Assembly (NCBI GenBank): GCA_900769945.1
Contig: CAAGIO010000023.1
Location: 93,682 to 157,681, forward strand
Reading direction: 5' to 3'
DNA length: 64,000 nt
Source of the DNA: Bacteroidales bacterium
GTDB lineage: Bacteria; Bacteroidota; Bacteroidia; Bacteroidales; F082
In this document: one piece after another, positions 42,792 through 51,668 of the stretch
How positions within the stretch are numbered: position 1 is the first letter of the stretch
Layout: each line of letters opens with the position of its first letter
Program-made: the position numbers and the translations under genes
Notes under the pieces: model-generated
Told to the model about the DNA's origin: nothing
The model's input: only the letters and a program-made list of their open reading frames with translations
Database searches by the model: none

Positions 42792-43934
42792 ATGAACAAA
42801 ATATTAAAGCCTTTTTATATAACACTAATTGCATTATCGATTATCTTAGGTACTGCGTCAGAATCCATAGCCAATGATAATGATACTGTTGCGAGAGCGA
42901 ATCTGCAAATAGAGATGCGGATTGCTTACGGGTTCAACGTTTGCCATCACCCCGAGATGTATCGTTTCAGGGCTCACTACCCTCTTTTCGAGTTAGGCGT
43001 ACAGCACGACACATACGGGAACAAATCATGGCAGCAGCTTCTAAATTACCCTTCGGTGGGCGTGACCCTGCTTTATTCGGGTTTAGGAGGATTTAAAGAG
43101 CTCGGAAGCGTCATCTCCATCTATCCTTACTTGAAGTTCTACTTCAACAAAGGCAGCAAGAACAAGATAGCGTTGAAAACAGGAGTCGGTATAGGATATC
43201 TGACGAATAAGTTCGACCCTGTCACTAATTACACCAACACCTTCGTTGGCTCTCATTTCAACGCCGCGCTCAACATCGCCCTCGAATATAAAAGAATGCT
43301 GTCCGACAGGCTCTCATTAGCGTTAAACGCAGGACTGACACATTTCTCAAACGGCTCAATGAGAACGCCTAACAACGGATTGAACATCATGAACGCCGGT
43401 CTAAGCGCATGCTACTTCATCGACAAGCCACAGCAGCTCATAAAAAGAGAACCCCGCAATGACCAGACCTTCAAGTCGTGGGGCAAGGAGAACATATCCT
43501 ATTATTTTTCATTCACATACGCCATTAAAGACACTGACGAATATTTAGGATATGGCAAGACATGGTCGGTGTATTGCATCAACGCTAACGTGCTAAAGCG
43601 CGTCAGCAGACTATGCAAGTTAGGAATAGGCATTGACATCTCATACGATGAGACAGACAAAGCCGTATTGTTCAAAGATAATATTGCATACCGCGACTTC
43701 GAGTTACTCAAGCCCAGCATCAGCGTAGCATACGAGCTCATGATGGGCTCAACATCCATATTGCTAAACGCCGGCTGCCATCTCTATGCCAAAGAAGATA
43801 GCGAAGGAGTGTTATTCCAGAAGCTTTTCTTGAAACAAAACTTAGGGGAGAGAATCTTCATCACTTGCGGACTTACAACACATTTCGGCTGGGCTGACAA
43901 CTTCAGTTTCGGCATTGGATACAAAATCAATTGA
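42792..43934 (+). CDS. Acyloxyacyl hydrolase / PagL-like lipid A deacylase
   Basis: An outer-membrane beta-barrel enzyme of 380 residues. The signal peptide covers about 1-27 (ending SESIA). Amphipathic beta strands run through the chain. The motif LTHFSNGSM (H184, S186, N187) matches the HxSN active site of PagL lipid A 3-O-deacylase. Where PagL has its catalytic Glu about 12 residues on, this chain has Asn-rich NNGLNIMNAG, so the acid residue is not certain. The protein is about twice as long as PagL, as is usual for the Bacteroidota group. Two bases after its stop comes a head-GIN lipoprotein gene. Confidence 0.8.
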   Translation: MNKILKPFYITLIALSIILGTASESIANDNDTVARANLQIEMRIAYGFNVCHHPEMYRFRAHYPLFELGVQHDTYGNKSWQQLLNYPSVGVTLLYSGLGGFKELGSVISIYPYLKFYFNKGSKNKIALKTGVGIGYLTNKFDPVTNYTNTFVGSHFNAALNIALEYKRMLSDRLSLALNAGLTHFSNGSMRTPNNGLNIMNAGLSACYFIDKPQQLIKREPRNDQTFKSWGKENISYYFSFTYAIKDTDEYLGYGKTWSVYCINANVLKRVSRLCKLGIGIDISYDETDKAVLFKDNIAYRDFELLKPSISVAYELMMGSTSILLNAGCHLYAKEDSEGVLFQKLFLKQNLGERIFITCGLTTHFGWADNFSFGIGYKIN

Positions 43935-43936
43935 TT

Positions 43937-44680
43937 ATGAAAAGGTTTTATTTATTTTTACTATTATCAATGGTGGTTTTCTCACAATCTTGCAAAAAGG
44001 TTCCTCTCAGCGTTGGCGAGAGGATAACCGAGACGAGGGTCTTGGACGCATTCAGCAAGATAGTAATAAACGATGACATCAACGTGACTTTGATAAAGGC
44101 GGACACAAACTATATTGAGATAAGTGCCGGCAAGAACCTGATTCCAAACATCACTACGGAGACGCATGACGGCAAACTGTCCATCAATAACGAGAACACC
44201 ATGAGCTGGATACGCACATACGACCATACTATTGACGCGAAGCTGTATTTCAAGAGCCTCAACTACCTTACTATTAGCGGTTCGGGACAAATAAACTCGC
44301 AATGCCAGATAAATGACACAAGCGACAAGCACCTGAGGTTGTGCATATTTCATGCGTGCGGCGACATTGACTTAGAGATAAACGGCGGCAGGAGCATCTC
44401 TGTCGATTACGCACAAGGCTCAAGTGTGTTAAAGTTACATGGGACGGGGAACAACCATATTTATATAGGGAAAAGCAGCTATGGTGTCATTGACATCACA
44501 GAGCTTGGCGTGAGGAAGGCTACTGTAAAGAATTACGGATCGGGTGACTGCTATGTATCACCGACAGACACGTTGACGGCCTACATTTACAACCTCGGCA
44601 ACATCTATTACAAAGGGCGTCCGGTAGTGGAGGAGCATGTTGAGCCCGACAGCAGAGGCAAAGTGGAACGCATTGAATAA
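43937..44680 (+). CDS. Head-GIN domain (DUF2807) lipoprotein
   Basis: A lipoprotein of 247 residues from ATG 43937. The signal peptide ends at the lipobox FSQSC (Cys20 or nearby). The rest is a repetitive beta-helix-like DUF2807 domain with motifs such as LDAFSKIVINDDINVTLIK, YLTISGSGQI and GSSVLKLHG. Members are cell-envelope proteins of unknown function, common in Bacteroidota. The gene starts 2 bp after the acyloxyacyl hydrolase stop, so the two are coexpressed. Surface or periplasmic localisation is inferred. Confidence 0.85.
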   Translation: MKRFYLFLLLSMVVFSQSCKKVPLSVGERITETRVLDAFSKIVINDDINVTLIKADTNYIEISAGKNLIPNITTETHDGKLSINNENTMSWIRTYDHTIDAKLYFKSLNYLTISGSGQINSQCQINDTSDKHLRLCIFHACGDIDLEINGGRSISVDYAQGSSVLKLHGTGNNHIYIGKSSYGVIDITELGVRKATVKNYGSGDCYVSPTDTLTAYIYNLGNIYYKGRPVVEEHVEPDSRGKVERIE

Positions 44681-44703
44681 AAAAAGAGGGCAGCGAGGCC
44701 CTC
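44679..44703 (-). terminator. Terminator of proS
   Basis: GAGGGC (44686-44691) pairs with GCCCTC (44698-44703). Leftward it is followed by seven T. It lies between the convergent DUF2807 and proS genes and may also protect the rightward message. Confidence 0.8.
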
Positions 44704-44724
44704 CAAACGAAATGAAATATACAA

Positions 44725-46197
44725 TCAGTATGCTTTTGCAAAGATGACGCGTCTCTTTGACGGTTTTCCGGAAAAGATGTCAACACCTTCTTCCAAGTCA
44801 TCATCGAGAGGGATACAGCGCAGGGTGGCCTTTGTCGCTTCTTTGATAGCGAGTTCTGTCTCTGTTGTGCCGTCCCAGTGAGCGTAGGCGAAGCCACCGT
44901 TTTCAATGACAGTCTTAAACTCTTCCCAAGTATTAACACTATGGGTGTTATCTTTACGGTATTGTAAAGCCCTGTTATAGAGGTTATCCTGAATTTCTTC
45001 GAGGAGACTGAGGATATGGTTTTCCATCTCAATCTCAGAGATCTCTTGTTTAGTGAGTGTGTCGCGTCGGGCTATCTCAACAGTTTTGTTCTCCACGTCG
45101 CGAGGGCCGGCGGCAAGGCGTACTGGCACGCCCTTCATCTCCCATTCAGCGAATTTAAAACCAGGCTTCTGGGTGTCGCGGTCATCGAACTTCACCCTGA
45201 GTCCTTTAGATTCAAGGCGGCTCTTCATCTGTGCGCAGTATTCAAGAACATTATTCTTCTGGTCGTCGGTCTTATATATTGGGACGATAACCACTTCAAT
45301 AGGAGCCACTTTCGGAGGAAGGACGAGGCCGTTGTCATCGGAATGAGCCATGATGAGTGCGCCCATGAGGCGGGTTGACACGCCCCAAGATGTTGCCCAT
45401 ACATATTCCAACTTGTTTTCTTTATTAAGGAACTTCACGTCGAAAGCCTTGGCGAAGTTCTGTCCGAGGAAGTGAGATGTACCGGCCTGTAATGCCTTGC
45501 CGTCCTGCATCATAGCCTCTATACAGAAAGTCTCGACAGCGCCTGCGAAGCGTTCGTTTGCCGACTTTATGCCGCGAATGACCGGCACCGCCATATATTT
45601 CTCCGCGAAATCAGCATATACATCAAGCATCTTGCGTGCCTCTGCCATTGCCTCCTCCATTGTAGCATGGGCGGTATGGCCTTCCTGCCACAAGAACTCC
45701 GCGGTGCGAAGGAACAGACGAGTACGCATCTCCCAGCGGACAACGTTAGCCCATTGGTTGCACAAAATAGGAAGGTCACGGTAACTCTTTATCCAATTGC
45801 GGTATGTGTCCCAGATGATAGTCTCCGATGTAGGACGCACTATCAGCTCCTCCTCGAGCCTCGCCTCCGGATCGACGACCACGCCAGCACCCTCCGGGTT
45901 CTTCTTCAAACGATAGTGTGTCACAACGGCGCACTCCTTGGCAAAGCCCTCAACATGACTCGCCTCCTTGCTAAAGAAACTCTTCGGAATAAACAACGGG
46001 AAATACGCATTGACATGACCCGTATCCTTAAACATCTTATCGAGAGCATCGTGCATAAACTCCCAAATCGCATACCCGTAAGGCTTTATCACCATACAAC
46101 CTCTTACTGCGGAATTCTCCGCCAACTCGGCCTTATTCACAATATCATTGTACCATTGCGAATAATTTTCTTGACGCGTTGTAATTTCTTTTGCCAT
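44725..46197 (-). CDS. proS: Prolyl-tRNA synthetase (short, archaeal/eukaryotic type)
   Basis: A class II aminoacyl-tRNA synthetase of 490 residues that charges tRNA-Pro. It lacks the long insertion of the bacterial type, and its C-terminal domain ends in Tyr (KAY), as in the archaeal-like ProS3 form that Bacteroidota use. Class II motifs include VRPTSETIIWDTYRNWIKSYRDLPI with the substrate-binding Thr/Glu, and FLWQEGHTAHAT near 168. The start at 46197 lies about 37 bp from the palindromic promoter at 46225-46242. Confidence 0.95.
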   Translation of the reverse strand: MAKEITTRQENYSQWYNDIVNKAELAENSAVRGCMVIKPYGYAIWEFMHDALDKMFKDTGHVNAYFPLFIPKSFFSKEASHVEGFAKECAVVTHYRLKKNPEGAGVVVDPEARLEEELIVRPTSETIIWDTYRNWIKSYRDLPILCNQWANVVRWEMRTRLFLRTAEFLWQEGHTAHATMEEAMAEARKMLDVYADFAEKYMAVPVIRGIKSANERFAGAVETFCIEAMMQDGKALQAGTSHFLGQNFAKAFDVKFLNKENKLEYVWATSWGVSTRLMGALIMAHSDDNGLVLPPKVAPIEVVIVPIYKTDDQKNNVLEYCAQMKSRLESKGLRVKFDDRDTQKPGFKFAEWEMKGVPVRLAAGPRDVENKTVEIARRDTLTKQEISEIEMENHILSLLEEIQDNLYNRALQYRKDNTHSVNTWEEFKTVIENGGFAYAHWDGTTETELAIKEATKATLRCIPLDDDLEEGVDIFSGKPSKRRVIFAKAY

Positions 46198-46224
46198 ATT
46201 AATACCTTGAGATGATTTTTTTAT

Positions 46225-46242
46225 TAATTTTGCGCAAAATTA
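46225..46242. promoter_or_regulatory. Palindromic divergent promoter core
   Basis: TAATTTTGCGCAAAATTA is an 18-bp perfect palindrome that contains a TAnnTTTG element on each strand: rightward 46225-46232 for the lipoprotein gene and leftward 46235-46242 for proS. The two elements are separated by only 2 bp, so both promoters overlap and cannot be occupied together. Confidence 0.7.
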
Positions 46243-46282
46243 CTATTTTTTTTGAAATCATTAAAATTAAAACATTAAAATT

Positions 46283-47392
46283 ATGAAACATATAGCCTAT
46301 TGTCTCATCATCGTCGCATCAATCACATCGTCTTGTGCGTCAAGCAATAGCGTGATTAAAGACGACGCCTATTTCTCTCCATTCGAGAACAACGTCACCA
46401 ACAACAGTGAGCTTGCCACCTCATTTGACGGCAACTTCAGCTCTTCAACAATAAAAAGCGGCACAGACTACAAGTATCAGGACGGCATTGAATCTTCTGA
46501 CAGCACGAGCAACACCAGTGTTTACATCATTGATGATTCGCCCAAAGTGTCGTTTGGAATCGGCGTAGGATTCGGCTGGCCTTACTATTATGGCTCATTC
46601 TATTACTGCTGGGACCCGTTCTATTATCCGTATTTCAGTTATTGCTGGGACCCGTTCTATTATCCGTATTACGGTTACTGTTGGGACCCGTTCTACCATC
46701 CGTATTACGGATACTGGTGGGATCCGTTCTGGTATGGTTATGGGCACATCCATTATCCGCACCACCCACACTATCCACCGTATCACCCCAACATTGCGTG
46801 GAATAACAACCACAGTCATTACGGGCCAGCGCATCACGGGATGGGCAGTGTGGCAGGCAACAGGCGCATGAGCGGCGACCGTCCCAACAGAATTGGCTCA
46901 GGCGGTGGTAATGCTTCACTCGGCGTTTCAACGAGGGCCGGCGCGGAGAGAAGGACAGCCGCAACAGCCGCTGGAAGAAACACAAGGCCACAAGCCATCA
47001 GACCGTCAGGCGGCACTTCACGCATAGAGGCAGCAGGTCGCATCCCACAAAGCGAGAGGATAAGGCCGGCAAGGCCCGCGTCAAACAATGGTGCAGCGCG
47101 CATCCAAAACAACACTCAATACAACAGGCCACAAAGAGTCAGCCCATCGAACAACAGCCAGAACAGTGGTGCCATAAGAAACAGTGGAAGTGTTAACATA
47201 AGAAACAACGGCGGCATCAACCATGGGAGCGGCATCAGAAACTCAGGCATCACAAACGTATCGAGACCAAGCTCCGGCACGGTCAGAAGCGGTGGCACAA
47301 ACACAGTAGGCGGCGCACGAATAGGAGGCTCATCTGTTGGAGGCTCATCTATTGGAAGCGGAAGCATGAGAAGCAGCGGAGGCAGACGATAA
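46283..47392 (+). CDS. Lipoprotein with WDPFY repeats and Asn/Gly/Arg-rich tail
   Basis: A 369-residue secreted lipoprotein of no known family. The lipobox is TSSC near residue 18. Residues 86-107 are glycine/tyrosine-rich, then four 12-residue repeats (residues 108-155) read YCWDPFYYPYFS, YCWDPFYYPYYG, YCWDPFYHPYYG and YWWDPFWYGYGH. A His/Pro/Tyr-rich stretch follows (YPHHPHYPPYHP). The second half is Asn/Gly/Ser/Arg-rich and low in complexity, with many SGG and NNS runs. The FadL-type porin gene starts 18 bp downstream. Composition suggests an extracellular sticky or metal-binding polymer, but function is unknown. Confidence 0.7.
   Translation: MKHIAYCLIIVASITSSCASSNSVIKDDAYFSPFENNVTNNSELATSFDGNFSSSTIKSGTDYKYQDGIESSDSTSNTSVYIIDDSPKVSFGIGVGFGWPYYYGSFYYCWDPFYYPYFSYCWDPFYYPYYGYCWDPFYHPYYGYWWDPFWYGYGHIHYPHHPHYPPYHPNIAWNNNHSHYGPAHHGMGSVAGNRRMSGDRPNRIGSGGGNASLGVSTRAGAERRTAATAAGRNTRPQAIRPSGGTSRIEAAGRIPQSERIRPARPASNNGAARIQNNTQYNRPQRVSPSNNSQNSGAIRNSGSVNIRNNGGINHGSGIRNSGITNVSRPSSGTVRSGGTNTVGGARIGGSSVGGSSIGSGSMRSSGGRR
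46604..46747 (+). repeat. Four in-frame 36-bp tandem repeats (WDPFY units)
   Basis: Units at 46604-46639, 46640-46675, 46676-46711 and 46712-46747 each encode 12 residues. The first two differ by only a few bases; the fourth is the most divergent. The unit number could change by slippage or recombination. Confidence 0.9.
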
Positions 47393-47410
47393 ACACAAAA
47401 ACAATATATC

Positions 47411-48883
47411 ATGAAAAAGCTCATCTTGACGATATTAACAATAATGCCTTTAATATTAAGTGCACAGTCATTATCAGACATTTATAATTATTCCTCAACA
47501 AGATACCAAGGAACAGCAAAAAGCATCGCCATGGGGAACGCGATAGGGGCGGTAGGACAAGACCTCTCGGCAATAGAAATCAACCCCGCCGGCCTCGCCT
47601 TGTTCAGGAAACCCACCTTCACCTTTACAACAGGATTAACAACTGCATTGACGACATCATCGTACAAGCAGAATGAAGAAAAAGACTATAGCATCCGCAT
47701 GCCCGTGAACGACATCGGATACGTCTGGATTTCTGATGTCACAGGAGGACACCTTAACTCGTTGAACTTCTCCATCGGGCTAAACAAGAAAAATAATTTC
47801 TCTTATTCCTCATACACTAAAGGCCTGAACCCATCGACATCACTTATCGACGCATACATCAGCGAGTTAGATGCCAACGGAATACACAACAGCGAAGACC
47901 TTGCATGGTTCTCTCCAAACAACATCTACCCTCTTTGGGACACCTATCTCCTTGATTTTAATACCGATAACGAATATTCCACACCAATTCCTATGGGCAA
48001 CATCATTCAACAGAGAGGAGTGTTATCAAGAGGCTATATCAATGAGCTTTCATTCTCGATGGGAGCAAACGTCAATGACAAGGTTTTTGTTGGCGCGTCA
48101 ATAGGGATACCTTTCCTTTACAGGTCGTTACTCACTGAATATCAAGAGAATGACCTCGATAAGAACAACAACTTCCAAGAATGGGAGCAAAGAGAGACCT
48201 TATATACCGATGGCTGCGGCATCAATGCGAAAATAGGAGTCATCGTGTTCCCAGCAAGGTGGGTAAGACTTGGATTATCTCTAACGACCCCAACTTCCTA
48301 TTATGTTGATGAGAGTTGGAAGACAAGCACTTACGCTGATTTCAAGACAAACAAATATATTTATAATAGCGATATAAGTTTTTATTCATATCATATAACG
48401 ACGCCAATGCTTATTAACGCAAGCACAGCATTCATCTTTGGCAATTTCGGAATGATAACCGCTGATTATGAATATGTTAACTATAGGACAATCAGGGTTT
48501 CAAGTTCAGATTACGATTATTCTAATTTGAATGGGGACATCAGTCAGAGATTCAAGCCGACGTCAAACCTGAGATTTGGGACAGAGTGGAGGCTGAAGAG
48601 GATGTGTTTCCGTGGAGGATATTCGATTTACGGTAGTCCTTATGGGTTCAGCAAGAATGATTTAAGGACAGACACCTATTCGATAGGGCTTGGATATACA
48701 TTCGGGCACGTGACAATCGATGCTGCGTATACGTTAAGTAATACGAGTAAGACGTACGACATGTATTCGGCATACACCTTATATCCGGCGTATTGCTTTG
48801 ACGGCAGCATTGACAACACAGAAATAAAAGAGACAACCAACATCAACCAGCTGATTGTCTCAATAAAGATAAGGTTAGATTAA
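47411..48883 (+). CDS. OmpP1/FadL-family outer-membrane porin
   Basis: A 490-residue outer-membrane barrel. The signal peptide covers 1-18 (ending LSAQ). YNYSSTRYQGTAKSIAMGNAIGAVGQDLSAIEINPAGLALF is the typical N-terminal plug of FadL-type long-chain fatty acid transporters, with NPAGLALF as the hallmark. Alternating aromatic strands fill the rest, and it ends in a barrel strand (SIKIRLD). Family members take up hydrophobic compounds. It is probably cotranscribed with the WDPFY lipoprotein 18 bp upstream. Confidence 0.9.
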   Translation: MKKLILTILTIMPLILSAQSLSDIYNYSSTRYQGTAKSIAMGNAIGAVGQDLSAIEINPAGLALFRKPTFTFTTGLTTALTTSSYKQNEEKDYSIRMPVNDIGYVWISDVTGGHLNSLNFSIGLNKKNNFSYSSYTKGLNPSTSLIDAYISELDANGIHNSEDLAWFSPNNIYPLWDTYLLDFNTDNEYSTPIPMGNIIQQRGVLSRGYINELSFSMGANVNDKVFVGASIGIPFLYRSLLTEYQENDLDKNNNFQEWEQRETLYTDGCGINAKIGVIVFPARWVRLGLSLTTPTSYYVDESWKTSTYADFKTNKYIYNSDISFYSYHITTPMLINASTAFIFGNFGMITADYEYVNYRTIRVSSSDYDYSNLNGDISQRFKPTSNLRFGTEWRLKRMCFRGGYSIYGSPYGFSKNDLRTDTYSIGLGYTFGHVTIDAAYTLSNTSKTYDMYSAYTLYPAYCFDGSIDNTEIKETTNINQLIVSIKIRLD

Positions 48884-48910
48884 AAAGCTGTCCGGTGTGA
48901 GCCGGGCAGC
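48882..48910 (-). terminator. Terminator of the zinc-ribbon gene
   Basis: GCTGTCCGG (48887-48895) pairs with CCGGGCAGC (48902-48910), one G-U pair. Leftward it is followed by five T. It lies between convergent genes and may serve the porin gene too. Confidence 0.75.
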
Positions 48911-48916
48911 AACCTA

Positions 48917-49705
48917 TTAGTTATTTGCGTTATATTGTTCGATAATATCCTGATCTACGAGGATACGGCCGCAGTATTCGCAAACGATGATTTTCTTGTG
49001 CATACGGATGTCGAGCTGGTGTTGTGGAGGGATTTTGTTATAGCATCCACCGCAGGCGTCACGTTCAATCTGTACGACGGCGAGACCGTTTCTTGCGCCC
49101 TTCCTGATACGTTTATAAGCGGTGAGCAGGCGTTCTTCTATAAGGGCCTCGCTCTCCTTTGACTTAAGTGCGAGGTCTTCTTCCTCTTTCTCAGTCTCCT
49201 CGACAATAGAATTAAGTTCCGATTGTTTTACGAGCAGGTCGTTCTTAAGCTCCTCAAGTTTCGTCTCAGTGTTTTGAAGTCCGATTTTTATTTCTTCAAT
49301 CTTTATTGTTGCCTCTCTAATTTTCTTTTCGCAGAGCTGAATCTCAAGATTCTGATATTCAGTCTCTTTTGTTAAAGAGTCATATTCGCGGCTGTTGCGG
49401 ACGTTATTCTGTTGTTCCTCATATTTCTTAATCAAGGCTTGAGTCTCCTTAATTTTTATTTTATAATTCGTGATATCGGTATTATGCTTCTCCAATTCCG
49501 AATTATAATTTGCGATACGGGTCTCAAGGCCAGCCACTTCGTCTTCAAGGTCCTGCACTGCTTCAGGCAGTTCGCCTCTGATGATACGAATCTTATCAAT
49601 CTTCGAGTCAATTTGCTGCAAAGTGTAAAGAGCCACTAATTTTTTTTCGACGGTGATCTCAACTTGTTCTTCTTCATTGAGTCTGTTTTCCTGATTTTCA
49701 GCCAT
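48917..49705 (-). CDS. C4-type zinc-ribbon coiled-coil protein
   Basis: A 262-residue protein with a long coiled coil (about 35-185, heptads such as VQDLEDEVAGLETRIANY) ending in a zinc ribbon formed by C218/C221 (CGGC) and C242/C245 (CEYC). This is the family also called CdsZ or zinc-ribbon domain protein, found in most bacteria and linked in some cases to RNA or ribosome functions. It has no signal peptide. It follows the Nif3-like gene by 21 bp on the same strand, so the two form an operon. Confidence 0.9.
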   Translation of the reverse strand: MAENQENRLNEEEQVEITVEKKLVALYTLQQIDSKIDKIRIIRGELPEAVQDLEDEVAGLETRIANYNSELEKHNTDITNYKIKIKETQALIKKYEEQQNNVRNSREYDSLTKETEYQNLEIQLCEKKIREATIKIEEIKIGLQNTETKLEELKNDLLVKQSELNSIVEETEKEEEDLALKSKESEALIEERLLTAYKRIRKGARNGLAVVQIERDACGGCYNKIPPQHQLDIRMHKKIIVCEYCGRILVDQDIIEQYNANN

Positions 49706-49726
49706 TTATGTAAGATTTAATATGTT

Positions 49727-50524
49727 TTATACAAAATAATTTATCGAGTTCGTATTTACGTTTGAAATCGAAACTGCAAAATTACTAAATTTTTTTAATA
49801 TAGCGTCAGCAATTATTTCTTTTGTGAACTGTTCTGTCTCATAATGGCCGGCATCTACGAGGAGGATATTTCCGTCAGCCTCGAAGAAGTCGTGATATTT
49901 GACGTCGGCGGTGACAAAAGCGTCGGCGGCGCATTCTTTAGAGCGGTTCAGGAGGAAGAAGCCGGAGCCTCCGCACACTGCCACCCTCTTGATTTTCTTA
50001 CCTAAGAGGTGCGAATGTCTCAAAGCCTTTGTGCCGAGGGAGTTTTTTACCATCATGAGGAAGTCCGTTTCGTCCATCGCATTTTCGAGGCAGCCAATCA
50101 TTCCCGCTCCGGAGACAATGCCCGCATCGTCACGAACAGGCTCAAGGACACTCATCTCTTTAATTCCCAGCCTCTTAGCCAACGCCATACTCACGCCAGC
50201 ACTGCTATTGTCGAGATTCGTGTGCATACACGCTATTGTGACATCGTTCTTTATTGCCTTCATAATCACACGCTGCACCGTGTTCTCCGTCAGCAACCGC
50301 TTCAACGGCTTATATATCACAGGGTGATGGCTTATCACAAGATGAAAACCCTTAGATACAGCCTCGTCAATCACTTCTTCCGTGACATCTAACGTTATTA
50401 AAGCCTTGTCAACCAACATATTACAATCACCAACCAAGATACCGGAGTTATCCCAGGACTCTTGAAGACCAAGGTCAGCGAAATCGGTGATACAACTAAT
50501 AATTTCACTTACTTTATTCATCAC
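49727..50524 (-). CDS. Nif3-like dinuclear metal centre protein
   Basis: A 265-residue protein of the Nif3/YbgI (DUF34) family, known as a toroidal hexamer with two metal ions per subunit. The metal ligands are in ISHHPVIYKP (near 64-73), HTNLDN and DAGHYETE. WDNSGILVG (near 24-32) is the N-terminal hallmark. The family's enzymatic role is debated (GTP cyclohydrolase I type 2 or metal chaperone). It is first in an operon with the zinc-ribbon protein. Confidence 0.92.
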   Translation of the reverse strand: MMNKVSEIISCITDFADLGLQESWDNSGILVGDCNMLVDKALITLDVTEEVIDEAVSKGFHLVISHHPVIYKPLKRLLTENTVQRVIMKAIKNDVTIACMHTNLDNSSAGVSMALAKRLGIKEMSVLEPVRDDAGIVSGAGMIGCLENAMDETDFLMMVKNSLGTKALRHSHLLGKKIKRVAVCGGSGFFLLNRSKECAADAFVTADVKYHDFFEADGNILLVDAGHYETEQFTKEIIADAILKKFSNFAVSISNVNTNSINYFV

Positions 50525-50577
50525 AATAATTTTTGCGCTAAAATAGACATTTTTTTAAATTAATAGCGAATAAATCG

Positions 50578-50585
50578 TAACTTTG
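50578..50585 (+). promoter_or_regulatory. -7 element of the lpxK operon
   Basis: TAACTTTG fits TAnnTTTG and ends 30 bp before ATG 50616, supporting this start over the earlier in-frame one at 50583. Confidence 0.6.
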
Positions 50586-50615
50586 TGCGTTATAAAAAAA
50601 AATCGTAACAAACGT

Positions 50616-51668
50616 ATGAAAATATTCCTTGCGCCAATATCACTGATATATTATGTCGTCCTTTGGATCAGGCATAAGTTATACGACTGGGGGATATTGA
50701 GGTCGAGGAGAGTCAGCGTCCCAACAATATGCATAGGGAATTTAGCGTTAGGCGGCACAGGCAAGACGCCGCACACCGAATATCTGGTAAGGCTGTTGAA
50801 AGACAAGGTTAATGTGGCGGTTCTAAGCAGAGGATTCGGGCGTAAGACGACGGGATACTGCATTGCCGGAGAAGGCTCTGACGCGAAGGAACTTGGCGAT
50901 GAACCGTTGATGTACTGGACAAAATTCAAGGACTCAATAACCGTTGCTGTCGATGAGGACAGGGTTGACGGCATCAACAGGCTTATGAAAGAAGAGAAGA
51001 AACCCAACATAGTGCTTCTCGACGATGCTTTCCAACACAGGAAGATTACGGCGGGGATAAACATCCTTCTTACTGAATATCATAATATCTACAAGAACGA
51101 CTACCTCGTACCCGTCGGGACACTGCGTGATATTGTACCGGCATCGAAACGCGCGGACATCATCATTGTAACAAAATGCCCCCAGATATTAGACCCGTAC
51201 AGCAAGCGGGAAAAGATAGAGCTGATTAACCCCAAGCCTTACCAGCACGTCTTCTTCACAACAATAGCGTATAAGAAGTTCTATCCGACAAACGACGCAG
51301 CAAGGGCTATTGACCTTGAAAACAACAAGTCGATATGCCTGTTCTGCGGGATAGCAAACCCCTATCCTCTTGAAGAATATCTAAAAAGAAGTTGTAACAA
51401 CTTGGTAACCAAGTATTTCAAGGATCATCACATCTTCAAAGAAGAAGACATTGACAATATCCTCAAATGTTATGATAGCATGATAGGAAAGAGTAAGATT
51501 TTGCTCACAACAGAGAAGGACTATATGAGGCTCGTCAACTCAGAGCATATACACAAGTTTGACGATGTGCCACTTTTCATCATACCTATAGAGGTAAGAT
51601 TCAATGATAAACAAGAAGAAGAGTCATTTAAAAAAATATTATTAAACTATGTTGGAAAAAATTCTTGA
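50616..51668 (+). CDS. lpxK: Tetraacyldisaccharide 4'-kinase
   Basis: LpxK phosphorylates the 4' position of the lipid A precursor disaccharide-1-phosphate to form lipid IVA, at the inner membrane. It has 350 residues from ATG 50616. The P-loop is GGTGKTPH (46-53), following an N-terminal membrane-contact helix (MKIFLAPISLIYYVVLWI). DDAFQHRKI near 132 is a further family motif. It overlaps the following purine nucleoside phosphorylase gene by 20 nt, which couples the two. LpxH, another lipid A enzyme, lies two genes downstream. Confidence 0.95.
   Translation: MKIFLAPISLIYYVVLWIRHKLYDWGILRSRRVSVPTICIGNLALGGTGKTPHTEYLVRLLKDKVNVAVLSRGFGRKTTGYCIAGEGSDAKELGDEPLMYWTKFKDSITVAVDEDRVDGINRLMKEEKKPNIVLLDDAFQHRKITAGINILLTEYHNIYKNDYLVPVGTLRDIVPASKRADIIIVTKCPQILDPYSKREKIELINPKPYQHVFFTTIAYKKFYPTNDAARAIDLENNKSICLFCGIANPYPLEEYLKRSCNNLVTKYFKDHHIFKEEDIDNILKCYDSMIGKSKILLTTEKDYMRLVNSEHIHKFDDVPLFIIPIEVRFNDKQEEESFKKILLNYVGKNS

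Noticed and set aside
46604..46747. CRISPR-like array suspected from the regular repeats
   Set aside because: The 36-bp units are contiguous, have no spacers and encode protein in frame, so this is a coding tandem repeat and not a CRISPR.
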